64,000 nucleotides of DNA from Phycisphaerales bacterium (GTDB lineage Bacteria; Planctomycetota; Phycisphaerae; Phycisphaerales; UBA1924): contig JADLGW010000042.1 in NCBI GenBank assembly GCA_020849105.1, positions 25,090 through 89,089 on the forward strand. Reading direction: 5' to 3'. Made by a program: the position numbers and the translations under genes. Shown one piece after another: positions 1 to 9,500 of the stretch; position 1 is the stretch's first letter, and every line of letters begins with the position of its first letter. Below the pieces are notes generated by a model. The model was not told the origin of the DNA. It searched no databases and was given only the letters and a program-made list of their open reading frames with translations.

Positions 1-1
1 C

Positions 2-2071
2 CACTGGGTACGGTGGGCGGAACTCGCGGCGTCCGTGGCGTACTGGTGGCACCCGGTCGTCTGGTGGGTGCGCGGGCACCTGCGCGACGAGGCGGATCTG
101 TGCTGCGACGCATGGGTAACGGCGCTCTTACCCCGGGAGCGGCGGGCCTACGCGATGGCGCTGGTGAGCACGCAGTCGTACCTGAGCCGGAGTTCCGTCA
201 CGCCGCCCAGCGTGGGCATGGGCGTGATGACATCGTCCGCGGAGCGCTTTGCCAGGAGGTTGACCATGGTGATGAAGGCACGTCCGAACCCTCGCCTGTC
301 GGCGCTGGGCGTCATCGCGTCGCTGGGCTTGGGCATTGTCGCCTCGTCGAGCGCTTCGCTCTGGGCCTGTCCGCCGGAAGATGAGAAGCCCGTGACGAGC
401 GTTTCGCAGCCGCAGAAGCCGGCCAGGGCAACACAGGCCGGGGCCCCGAGGGCGGCCAGGGCGGCCGAAATGTCACGCGAGGCGGCCGCCGCCGCCTACG
501 CCGCCGCCATCGCGGATTACAACGCCGCCGTGGGCGCTGGCCCGGCGCACGCCGCGGCACAGGCCGCCGAGCATAATGCCACGGCCGTCGCCGGCAGGGC
601 CCACGCCGAGGCGCTGACCGCGGCCCGGCACGCCGAGCAGGGGGCTGTCCTCCACGCCCACGCGGGCCAGCCGTCAGCATCCCGAACCGGTGACTCTGAC
701 GCCCGGATCCGCGAACTCGAGGCCCGCCTGGAGCGGCTGGACGCCCAGATCGAGCGCCTCCAGGAGATGCTGGAGCGTTCCCGCAATGCGCCCCGCGGCC
801 CGCTCTCGGTCCTGGCCCCGGCGCCGGCCGCTCGCGGGGGTGGCGTCGCGGTTCTCGCCGCGCCGTCCGCGCTGTCCGCGCCGTCCGCTCCATCGGCGCC
901 GGTCCCGGCGGGCCGTAACGACGAGTTGCGCTCGACGCTGCGGGCCCTGGGCGGGGTGAGCATCACCACGCCGCGAGCGAGCACGCTCGGTCCGAACACC
1001 GTCACGCTCGGTGCGAACGCCGTGACGCTCGAAAGCCCGGCCGGGCAGCCCGGAGACGCGGTGCGGGTCTACAGGGTCTCCGGCGGCAAACTCCAGGCGT
1101 TGTGGAATCTGATGTCACGCGACGACGTGCCGGTCGTGGTCTCCCAGGAGGAGGGCGGCATCGCCGTCCACGGCAACGAGGCCCAGCAGCGGGCGTTCAG
1201 CGCGTTCATCCGGATCATCAATCCTGAGGGCGCCGGCGATGAGGGTGCCGCGGCCGAGGCGGAGGGCCTCTACCGCATCGAAGTGCAGAACCTCGACGCG
1301 GTCCGCGGGCTGCATGAGCAGGAGGTGGCGCGGGCGCAGGAGCAACTCCACCGTCACGCGCAACTGCTCGCCGAGCGGTACGCAGAGGCCGCACCGCGGC
1401 TCCGGGCACTCCGATCTCTGAATGACACGCAGCGGCAAGAGATCGTGAACAAGATCAAGGCGGCCGAGAAGCAGGCTCGGGACATCAAGGTCCGCCGCCT
1501 GAACAGGGCCGACGAGGCCAAGGTGCTGCTGGAACGCCTGCACCGGGATTCGCAGACCATCATCCAGGCCCAGGAGGCTGTCGCCCAGCAGAGTCTTGAC
1601 CAGGCGGCAGCGCTGGGGTCGCGTGCCGACGGGCTGGAGGAGGAGGCCGCGCGGCTGGAACAGCAAGCGAGCGATCTGGCGGACCGAGCGGATCAACTGG
1701 CCGAAGAGGCCGGAACTCTCGAGGGTGAGGCTCGGGCCGCGGCTCAGCAGCAAGTCCGGGAACTCCAGGCCAAGAGCAAGGAGGCTTCCAAACAAGCCCG
1801 GTCCATCAGCCAGCAGGCTGATCAGGTGCGTCAGAGCATCGAAGCGATGGAAGAGGACGCGGACACCTGCCGGGAGGCGGCCGAAGAATCCTCCGACGCT
1901 TGCCCGGAGTGCAGCGAGCCCGCGGATTGCCCGGCACCCCCGGAGGAGGCACCCGAGCCCCTGGCAGTCATTCCTTCCGTCCCGGTGATGGAAGTCCCCG
2001 TGGCGTCTGGGGTTCCGACCCCGCCACCAGCGGAAATCCCCCCGGTTTTGCCCCCGGCGCTTCCGCACTAA
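2..2071 (+). CDS. M56/BlaR1-type membrane peptidase, C-terminal part, with coiled-coil tail (5' end outside window)
   Basis: The frame is open from base 2, so the gene starts upstream. The first residues read HWVRWAELAASVAYWWHPVV, which matches the stretch just after the HExxH zinc helix in M56 (BlaR1/MecR1-like) peptidases; the zinc motif itself lies outside the window. RDEADLCCDAWV fits the family's ExxxCD segment. A hydrophobic segment follows (around base 300-365), then an Ala-rich stretch, a small globular region (about 920-1240) and a long Glu/Gln/Ala-rich coiled coil (about 1310-1870) ending in a Pro-rich tail. M56 sensors usually signal to a BlaI-type repressor, which would be upstream. 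The sensing role is inferred from family; the coiled-coil extension is seen in the sequence and has no obvious known function. Confidence 0.75.
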   Translation, partial: HWVRWAELAASVAYWWHPVVWWVRGHLRDEADLCCDAWVTALLPRERRAYAMALVSTQSYLSRSSVTPPSVGMGVMTSSAERFARRLTMVMKARPNPRLSALGVIASLGLGIVASSSASLWACPPEDEKPVTSVSQPQKPARATQAGAPRAARAAEMSREAAAAAYAAAIADYNAAVGAGPAHAAAQAAEHNATAVAGRAHAEALTAARHAEQGAVLHAHAGQPSASRTGDSDARIRELEARLERLDAQIERLQEMLERSRNAPRGPLSVLAPAPAARGGGVAVLAAPSALSAPSAPSAPVPAGRNDELRSTLRALGGVSITTPRASTLGPNTVTLGANAVTLESPAGQPGDAVRVYRVSGGKLQALWNLMSRDDVPVVVSQEEGGIAVHGNEAQQRAFSAFIRIINPEGAGDEGAAAEAEGLYRIEVQNLDAVRGLHEQEVARAQEQLHRHAQLLAERYAEAAPRLRALRSLNDTQRQEIVNKIKAAEKQARDIKVRRLNRADEAKVLLERLHRDSQTIIQAQEAVAQQSLDQAAALGSRADGLEEEAARLEQQASDLADRADQLAEEAGTLEGEARAAAQQQVRELQAKSKEASKQARSISQQADQVRQSIEAMEEDADTCREAAEESSDACPECSEPADCPAPPEEAPEPLAVIPSVPVMEVPVASGVPTPPPAEIPPVLPPALPH

Positions 2072-2182
2072 GTCCTTGTGTGGTATAAGTTTAGGATGTA
2101 GTCTCCGCGCGCCAGCCGGTCGTCGGCGGTCCCCGCGCGCAGGCTGAACCACCGCGCCTACGCCCCACACGGAGGTCGAGCG

Positions 2183-5100
2183 ATGCGACGCCCCCTCTCT
2201 GCCCCCCTCTCTCTTGCCGCTCTTACCCTGTCTCTCCTGTCCGCCAGCGCCCATGCCCAGCCCGCGGGGTCGGGCCTCCGCTCGTTCAACACCGCGAGCG
2301 GCCTGCTCTCCCGCGGCATGAACGACCTGGCCGCGGAGGAGTACCGCAAGTTCCTGTCTGAGCACGGCGACCACGAGAAAGCCCCGACCGCCCGGTACGG
2401 CCTGGCGGTGGCCCTCTTCCGGATGGGAGATGCAAAGGGCGCCGAGGGGGAACTCGAGCAGATCGCGGACGATCGCAACTTTGAGTTTGCCGCCGAGTCG
2501 CGGGTGCTCCTGGGGCAGTGCCGGCTGGCGTTGGGCGAGAACGCCGGGGCGGCCGAGGCCTTTCGTGAAGTCCTGAAGCGGTACGGATCGCACGATCTGG
2601 CCGACGACGCGGCCGGGCTGCTGGTGGAGGCTCTGTACCGCGACGGCGACTATGACGGCGCGCAGAAGGCCGCGGCGGACTACGAAGCCAAGTGGCCCGG
2701 GGCGGCGGGCCACGACCGGGCGGACCTGTTCCGCGGCATGGCGGAACTGGCGACGGGCGAACCCGCGAAGGCGGCGGACCGGTTCGACGCCCTCGCCGGG
2801 CGGGCGAAGGACACCGACCTGCGCGACCGTGCCGCGTTGCTTTCGGCGCAGGGGCGCCACCGCGCGGGCGACACGGACCGGGCCGCCGGGCAGTACCAGG
2901 CGGTGATCGACTCGGGCTCCGCGTTTGTGCCCGATGCGCTGCTGGGGCTGGCGGCGCTGAGGCACGAGCAGGGGAAGGCCAACGAGTCCGGTCCGCTGCT
3001 GGACCGGCTGCTGACGCAGTACCCCAAGTCGGCGGTGGCGCGCGACGCGATGCTGCGGCGGGGGCGGGTCCGCATCGACCTGATGGACTACGACCGCGCG
3101 ATGCAGGACTTGCAGGCGGTCCAGCAGGCCGCAAAGGGCGAGGACGACGAAGCGGCGTACTGGATCGCCAAGTGTCACCTGCGGGCCGGCCGCCCGGAAC
3201 AGGCGGCGACGGCGCTCGCCGAGGCGGTCGAGAAGTTCCCGAAGTCGCGGCTCGCGCCGGAGATGCGGTACGACCTGGCGGTCGCGCAGACGCGCGCCGG
3301 GCAGGACGAACAGGCGCTCCGGACGATCGCCGAGTTCAAGAGCCGATTTGCCGACAACCCGCTGGCGGCGGAGGCCACACACCTGGCCGCGGTCGTCCAT
3401 CACCAACGCAAGGAGTATGACGCGAGCCTCGCGGCGTGCCGCGAGTTCGAGGCCAAGTACAAGGACCACACCCTGCTCCCCGCCGTCGAGTTCCTTGCGG
3501 CGGAGAACCTGCTGCTGTCCGGGCATGATGCCGACGCCGCGGCGGCGTACGCGGCGTTCCTGGAGGACCACAAGGCGGATGAGCGCGCCGACAAGGCGGC
3601 GTTCCGGCTCGGTTCGGCGCTGCACCGTCTGGGAAAGCCCGACGAGGCGGAGCCCTACCTGGCCCGCGTCGCCAAGGGCAAGGACACGTCCCCGGAGTTC
3701 CGCACGTCGTTGCTGCTCCTCGGGGACATTGCGTTCGGCAAGGGTGACTGGCCGGCGGCCCGCACCTACCTGACGGAGTACACATCGCTCGGGCTCGACC
3801 AGCCGTCGGCCGACGATGCGCTGCTCAAACTGGGCCTCGCGGCGGCGCGGCAGGGGGACCACCCGGCGGCGATCGCGTCGTTTGACACGCTGCTCTCGAA
3901 GATGCCCCGGAGCGAGCAGTCGCTGCAGGCGCGGTTCGAGCGGGGCCAGTCGCTGGTGGCGCTGGGCCGCACGGACGAGGCCGCGTCGGAGTTCCGGCAG
4001 GTGCTCGAACAGGCGCCCGACTCACGGTTCGCACCGTACGCCCACAACCACCTGGGCGCGATCGAGTCGGCCAAGGGCAACCAGGACGAGGCGGTGAAGC
4101 ACTTCCAGGCCGCGGGTAACGCCGGCGGAGACCTGGAGGCCGATGCGCTCTTCCGAGAGGCGCTGGCGCACGCGGCGGCGGGGCGGCACCAGGAGGCGTT
4201 CGACGCGTTCTCCAAAATGGTCGATCAGTTCGGCACCAGCCCCCGGGCGGGCGAGGCCGCGGCGCGCCGGGCGATCGAGTTGTCACGGCTCGGGAAACCG
4301 GCCGAGGCGCTCAGGGCGCTCGACGCGGCGAAGCGCGACGGGCTGGACGCGCGGCTGAAGGATGCACTGGATTACGAACGTGCATGGTGCCTGCGGCAGA
4401 CGAAGCAGACGGACAAGGCGGCCGAGGGGTACAGGGCGCTGATCCAGCCCGGGCACGACGCGACGCTGCGGCTGTTCGCGATGACGGACCTGGCGGAGAT
4501 TGACGCGGACGCCGGGCGGCACGACCGAGCGGTCGATCTGCTGGGAAGCGTGAGGTCGGCCGGGAAGGAGGTCCCGGCCGATCTCCGCGCTCGGGCGACC
4601 TACCTGCTGGGCGTTTCGGAGTTTCGCCTGGAGCATTTCGACAAGGCGGCGGCGCTGATGGATGAGTTCCTTGCCGGCAAGCCCGGGGCGCTCGGGCCGT
4701 CGGCCCTGCTGGTGTCGGGCGAGTCGCAGTTCCGCCTGGCGCGGCACGAAAAAGCCGTCGAGCGGCTGCGGCAGGTGGTGGAGAAGCACCCGGATGACCC
4801 GGCGGCTCCGACGGCGATGCTGCGCCTGGGTGAATCCCTGGCCGCGCTGCAGCAATGGAGCGAGAGCGAGCGGGTCTTCGAGGCCTACCTGAACAGATAC
4901 AAGGATTCGGAGTTGTGGTTCCAGGCCCGCTTCGGGCTGGGGTGGGCGCGGGAAAACCAGTCGAAGCCCGAGGACGCCATCGCCTGCTACCGGGAGGTCG
5001 CGGAGAAGCACGAGGGGCCGACCGCGGCGCGGGCCCAGTTCCAGATCGGCGAGTGCCTCTTCGGCATGGGCAAGAACGAGGAAGCGGCCAAGGAACTGAT

Positions 5101-5317
5101 GAAGGTGGACATCCTGTACGCCTACCCGGAGTGGTCCGCGGCGGCACTCTTCGAGGCCGGGCGGTGCTTCGAGGCGATGGGTGATCCGGATCGGGCGCGG
5201 GCGCAGTACCAGGCCGTGATCGAGCGGTTCAAGGACAGCAAGTGGGCGCCGCAGGCCACGCAGCGCCTCGCGGCCGTGAAGCAGGCCCCGCTGCCGGGCC
5301 GCCCGGGAGGTGGATGA
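2183..5317 (+). CDS. Secreted tetratricopeptide-repeat protein of an ExbB/ExbD operon
   Basis: The 1044-residue protein starts with a clear signal peptide (MRRPLSAPLSLAALTLSLLS, cleavage near AHA-QP) and is then almost entirely TPR/Sel1-like helical repeats of 34-40 residues with Ala/Gly/Tyr positions typical of YbgF and BamD-like proteins. The start is supported by GGAGG about 7 bases upstream (CGGAGGTCGAGCG-ATG). Its stop overlaps the exbB start, so the two are translationally coupled. It probably acts as a periplasmic scaffold for the downstream ExbB/ExbD motor, much as YbgF/CpoB is paired with Tol-Pal. The precise partner cannot be read from the sequence. Confidence 0.85.
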   Translation: MRRPLSAPLSLAALTLSLLSASAHAQPAGSGLRSFNTASGLLSRGMNDLAAEEYRKFLSEHGDHEKAPTARYGLAVALFRMGDAKGAEGELEQIADDRNFEFAAESRVLLGQCRLALGENAGAAEAFREVLKRYGSHDLADDAAGLLVEALYRDGDYDGAQKAAADYEAKWPGAAGHDRADLFRGMAELATGEPAKAADRFDALAGRAKDTDLRDRAALLSAQGRHRAGDTDRAAGQYQAVIDSGSAFVPDALLGLAALRHEQGKANESGPLLDRLLTQYPKSAVARDAMLRRGRVRIDLMDYDRAMQDLQAVQQAAKGEDDEAAYWIAKCHLRAGRPEQAATALAEAVEKFPKSRLAPEMRYDLAVAQTRAGQDEQALRTIAEFKSRFADNPLAAEATHLAAVVHHQRKEYDASLAACREFEAKYKDHTLLPAVEFLAAENLLLSGHDADAAAAYAAFLEDHKADERADKAAFRLGSALHRLGKPDEAEPYLARVAKGKDTSPEFRTSLLLLGDIAFGKGDWPAARTYLTEYTSLGLDQPSADDALLKLGLAAARQGDHPAAIASFDTLLSKMPRSEQSLQARFERGQSLVALGRTDEAASEFRQVLEQAPDSRFAPYAHNHLGAIESAKGNQDEAVKHFQAAGNAGGDLEADALFREALAHAAAGRHQEAFDAFSKMVDQFGTSPRAGEAAARRAIELSRLGKPAEALRALDAAKRDGLDARLKDALDYERAWCLRQTKQTDKAAEGYRALIQPGHDATLRLFAMTDLAEIDADAGRHDRAVDLLGSVRSAGKEVPADLRARATYLLGVSEFRLEHFDKAAALMDEFLAGKPGALGPSALLVSGESQFRLARHEKAVERLRQVVEKHPDDPAAPTAMLRLGESLAALQQWSESERVFEAYLNRYKDSELWFQARFGLGWARENQSKPEDAIACYREVAEKHEGPTAARAQFQIGECLFGMGKNEEAAKELMKVDILYAYPEWSAAALFEAGRCFEAMGDPDRARAQYQAVIERFKDSKWAPQATQRLAAVKQAPLPGRPGGG

Positions 5318-6066
5318 TGGCTCCGGCTGGATTCGTGACGCTCGCGCAGGACGCCGCGAACCCCATTGTCGCGGGCGGGCAGCTGCACTCGGTGTGGGAC
5401 TTCATCGTCAAGGGCGGGCCCACGATGGGCGCGATCATCGCCTGCTCGCTGGTGGCGCTGGCGGTGGTAGTGGAACGCGCGATCGTGCTGCGCCGGAAGG
5501 CGGTCATCCCGCCCGGGTTCCTCGAAGGGCTGGAGGCGATCGGCGGCGACCGGCAGCGGGCGCTGACGTACTGCGAAGCGAGCGGGAGCCCGGCCGGAGC
5601 GGTGCTCGCGGCGGCGATCCGGCGGCGCGGACAGCCGGAGGCTGCGGTCGAGAAGGCCGTCGAGGACGCGGGGCGGCGGGAACTGATGCGGCTGCGCAAA
5701 CGGGTGCGCCTGCTCGGCGTGCTGCCGCAGGTCTCGACGATGCTGGGGCTCCTGGGCACGATCTTCGGGATGATCAAGACGTTCCAGGCGATCGCGGTGT
5801 CCGGTCAGGCCCTGGGCAAGACGGAACTGCTCGCCAAGGGCATCTTCGAGGCATGGACGTGTACCGCCGCGGGCCTGCTCGTGGCCATCCCGGTGATGAT
5901 CGCGTACCACATTGTTCTCGGGAAGATCGACGGGTTGATCGTTGACCTCGACAAACTGGCCGTGGACTTCGTCGCGGGTGAGCACGCGCGAGCGACGCGC
6001 CCGGCGGCCGTGGCCGAGGCTGTGCGCGAGCCGTCACCGTCGCTGTCCCCCGCGGGGGCCGTGTAG
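5314..6066 (+). CDS. exbB: MotA/TolQ/ExbB proton-channel family protein
   Basis: About 250 residues with three membrane segments: one near the N terminus (TMGAIIACSLVALAVVVE) and two in the conserved C-terminal half (LPQVSTMLGLLGTIFGMI and the following AWTCTAAGLLVAIPVMIAY). This is the MotA/TolQ/ExbB signature, with the Gly/Thr-rich channel helices. Two adjacent ATG codons (5314 and 5317) follow a GGAGGTGG ribosome site; the first overlaps the stop of the TPR gene. ExbB forms the pentameric stator that couples proton flow to work in the periplasm, with ExbD encoded next. ExbB versus TolQ naming is uncertain; membership of the family is not. Confidence 0.93.
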   Translation: MMAPAGFVTLAQDAANPIVAGGQLHSVWDFIVKGGPTMGAIIACSLVALAVVVERAIVLRRKAVIPPGFLEGLEAIGGDRQRALTYCEASGSPAGAVLAAAIRRRGQPEAAVEKAVEDAGRRELMRLRKRVRLLGVLPQVSTMLGLLGTIFGMIKTFQAIAVSGQALGKTELLAKGIFEAWTCTAAGLLVAIPVMIAYHIVLGKIDGLIVDLDKLAVDFVAGEHARATRPAAVAEAVREPSPSLSPAGAV

Positions 6067-6075
6067 GGGCGCGCC

Positions 6076-6486
6076 ATGCTGATCCGCGAGTCCGACGTTG
6101 AGAACGGGATCCACATCGACTTCGTGCCGATGGTGGACGTGCTGTTCAACCTGCTGATCTTCTTCCTGCTGGCGACCACGATCGCGCAGGTGGAGCGGGA
6201 GATGCAGATCGCGCTCCCGTTCGCCCAGTCGGCGGGGCCGATCTCCTCGGCCCTGAAGGAGATCGTTGTCAACGTGGACTCCGGCGGACGGCTCTTCCTT
6301 TCCGGGCGCGAGGTGACGCCCGAGGGCCTGAAGGAGACGGTCGCGCAGGCTGTGGCCGCCAACCCGCAGCAGAAAGTCACGGTGCGGGGCGACCGGACGA
6401 CAACCTACGAGAACATCGTGCGAGCGCTGGACGTGTGCAAGTCGGCGGGGGTGCAGCAGCCGTACCTGGATACGGTCGTGCAGTAG
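6076..6486 (+). CDS. exbD: ExbD/TolR family biopolymer transport protein
   Basis: 136 residues: a short cytoplasmic N terminus, one membrane helix (MVDVLFNLLIFFLLATTI) carrying the conserved Asp needed for proton conduction (the D in PMVDVLFNLL), and a periplasmic domain of the ExbD/TolR fold. It begins 9 bases after exbB and is followed, 26 bases on, by the giant propeller protein, so the four genes look like one transcription unit. It would sit in the pore of the ExbB pentamer and transmit force to a periplasmic partner. Confidence 0.93.
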   Translation: MLIRESDVENGIHIDFVPMVDVLFNLLIFFLLATTIAQVEREMQIALPFAQSAGPISSALKEIVVNVDSGGRLFLSGREVTPEGLKETVAQAVAANPQQKVTVRGDRTTTYENIVRALDVCKSAGVQQPYLDTVVQ

Positions 6487-6512
6487 GCCCCAGAGGAGAG
6501 CCGGAGGGAGCG

Positions 6513-9500
6513 GTGAAGCGGTTCGGGGTGTGGATCGTGCTCGGAGTCGCGGCCCTGGCCCTGGTGGCCGGGGCGTCGCTGCTCTGGTACACGACCCCCC
6601 GGTCGGTGGGGGTGCTCACCGACGGCGACACGATCCGGCTCGACGCGGGGGGCAGGGATCCGTCGCGTCCGATCCTGTGGCAGCCGGCGGCACCGCTGCC
6701 CTCCCTCGTGAACTCCGGCCGGCCGGAATACGAGCCCCGGTTCAGCGAGGACGGCAACACGCTGTTCTTCGTGCGCGGCAAGGCGGGCGGCAACGCGGAC
6801 ATCTACGAGAGCACGCGGACGTTCGACGGGTGGAGCGAGCCCCGTCCCGTGGACGCGGTGAACACGGGCGCGGACGAACTGGGGCCCTGCCCGTCGCTGG
6901 ACGGACGCGACCTGTACTTCTACAGCAACCGGCCCGGCGGGCAGGGCGGGTACGACCTGTGGGTGTCGCACCGCCAGGACGGTGAGTGGCTGGCGCCGAC
7001 GAACCTGGGCTCGGCGGTCAACTCTTCGCTGAACGACTACGGCCCGGCGGTGTCACCCGATGGGAAGCGGGTCTACTTCGCGTCCAACCGTCCGCGACCG
7101 AGCGAGGAGGGCCCGAACCAGGAGGCCTGGTCAGCGACCCTTCGCGAACAACTGTACCAGCACGATTACGACATCTACGCGACGACTCTCGGCGCCGACG
7201 GGGCGTCCGCGGCCGAGCCCGTGCCCGCGCTCAACTCGCCGCGCGACGAAGGGGCGCCATGCGTCGCGCCGTTCGGGGACTTCGTCTACTTCGCGTCCGA
7301 CCGTGAGGGGGGGCTCGGCGGGCTGGACCTGTACCGGGCGCGCCTGCGCGAGGGCGTGCCCGGCGTGCCGGAGAACCTGGGGTCCGCGGTCAACTCTTCC
7401 GGGAACGACCTGGACCCGGCGCTGACGATGGGCGGGTTTGCGATCTATTTCAGTTCGGACCGGGACCTGCCCGCCGAGTTGGAAGGCGCACGCGACACCC
7501 CCCTGCCGCAGGAGGCGGGCGGGGCGCCCGCCCGGCACGATTACAACCTGTTCCGGAGTTTCAGCCGCGAGATCTACCGCGATTCGCGGATGGCACGGCG
7601 GGCGGTGAACTGGCCGGCCATCGGCAACGCGCTGCTGCTTCTTGTGCTGCTGGCATTGCTGGGCCTGCTGCTGTGGATGATCGCCCGGGCCCGGGCGAGC
7701 GATCGATTCCACAAACTCGGCCTGTTTGCCAAGTGCATCCTGGCGTCGCTCCTGATCCACTCGCTGCTGCTCCTGCTCCTGGCGTTCTGGCAGGTTGGGT
7801 CGGCGATCCAGGGCCTGCTCCAGCACTCCAGCGGCACTCGCGTGGCACTGACGAGCGGGCACGGGAGCGATGCGCTCACGACCCAGGTCCGCGGCGGGCT
7901 GACGGAGGTATCAATCACGACTTCAGCGCCGGCGCCGGAGGCGGCGCAGATTCCCGGGGCAATGCCGACGGTGGACACGGCGCGGCTCACATCGACGGAG
8001 ATCAATCTGGCGGCACGTCCGGAGGCGCCGCGGACGGCAAACGACTCCCGGCCGGCGGTCGAGGGTCCGACGCGGACCGCCGAGGCGCCCGGCACGGTGG
8101 CACAGAGCGTGAAGGCCCCGGATGCCCCATCGCCGGAGTCCGTGCGTGAGGTCGCGGCAGCGGTGGGGGTGGTGGCCCGTGCCGATGCCACGCCGCGGGC
8201 GATCGAGAGGGCGGACTTGCGCCACGCTGACGCGGCCGCCGTCGCCGCGCCCGACACCCACACCGCCCCGGCACCGCTCCAGTCTGCCGCGAGCCCTCCG
8301 CCATCAGACGCCTCGGCGCCGGGGGCCCCGCACGCCGCACCCGCGGAGGTCGCGACAACGGCGCCCGCCGAAGTGGGCGTGACCACTCCCGCACCCGCGG
8401 GGGCGGTGCGGGCGAGTGAGCCCGGTGCCGCGGTGGCGGCGGTTGGGGCCGCCCAGTCCGACCGCCCGGCCCTCGCGGGTGCGCCCGCGCAGGAGCGGGC
8501 CGCGATCACCCCGGCGGGCGCCGCACCCGCGGCCACGCCGCTCGCCGCGGCGCAGGCTTCCGACACCCCTTCCGCGAACGTCGCGGAATTGGGTGCGACT
8601 GATGCGGGGCGGGCCACGCCCGCCGCGGGCGCCCCGGCGCTCACGGTCGACACCCCGGCCACAGCCTCCCCGGCACCGGCCACGGAGGCGTCCGCTTCCG
8701 TCGCAACACGGAGCGGCGGCGCGGCCAACACAGAGCGTCCCGCGGCACCTGTGTCAGCCGCACAGGGGGAGGTGTCCGTCGCCGCGCTCGCCGCGCCGCG
8801 TGCGGCCACGGATACGCCGACGGCCACGCTCGCGCGTCCCGTCGCATCCGATGTCACAGCACCGGGCTCGGAATCCTCGCTCACGAGTGCTGCCAAGTCG
8901 GTTCCCTCAACCGCCGCCGGCGTCGCCACAACCACGCCCGCCGCGCCAGCGCAGACGGTTGCCGCGGAGCAACCGACGATCGTCCGGACGGCCGCGCCGA
9001 GTGCCGGCGATGCGCGCGGCCGCCCCGAGACGCCGCGGGCCTCGCAGGGCTTGTCTCCCGACATGGTCTCCATGAACACGGGTCGCGTGGAGTCGGGTGT
9101 TCCCGCGGCTTCGATGGCGACGGCCCAGACGGACGACGCCCGGACGGCAGGGACGCGGGTCAACGCTGCACCCACGGCTGGGCCATCGGCGGTACCGGCC
9201 CCAGTGTCCGGTGTTGCGTCGCCAAAGCCGAGCACGGCGGCCGCGGTCGCGGAACTCGCCTCGGTGGTGCGGGCGGCCTCCCAGGAGGCGAGCGATGCAC
9301 GGGGCCGGCCCGATGCGCCGCGTGCTTCGGATTCGAAGTCACCAGAACTCGCGCTGGTTCCCATCGAACCGGTCGCTGGCACGACGCCCGTATCTGTCGC
9401 CGCGGCCACGGCGGGCGACGTTCAGAATGGCAGTGTGCCGGGATCGGCCACCGTGGTCGCGGCACCGAACGCCGCGCCGACCCTCGGCAACCTCGCTTCA

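Noticed and set aside
1115..3862. Long open frame of 915 codons on the minus strand
   Set aside because: It lies opposite the M56 and TPR genes and is rich in Arg/Leu/Gly with no domain. Long antisense frames are expected at this GC content.
7574..9409. 611-codon minus-strand frame, Ala/Ser/Gly-rich
   Set aside because: It is the complement of the Ala/Pro/Thr linker of the giant protein; composition only, no domain.
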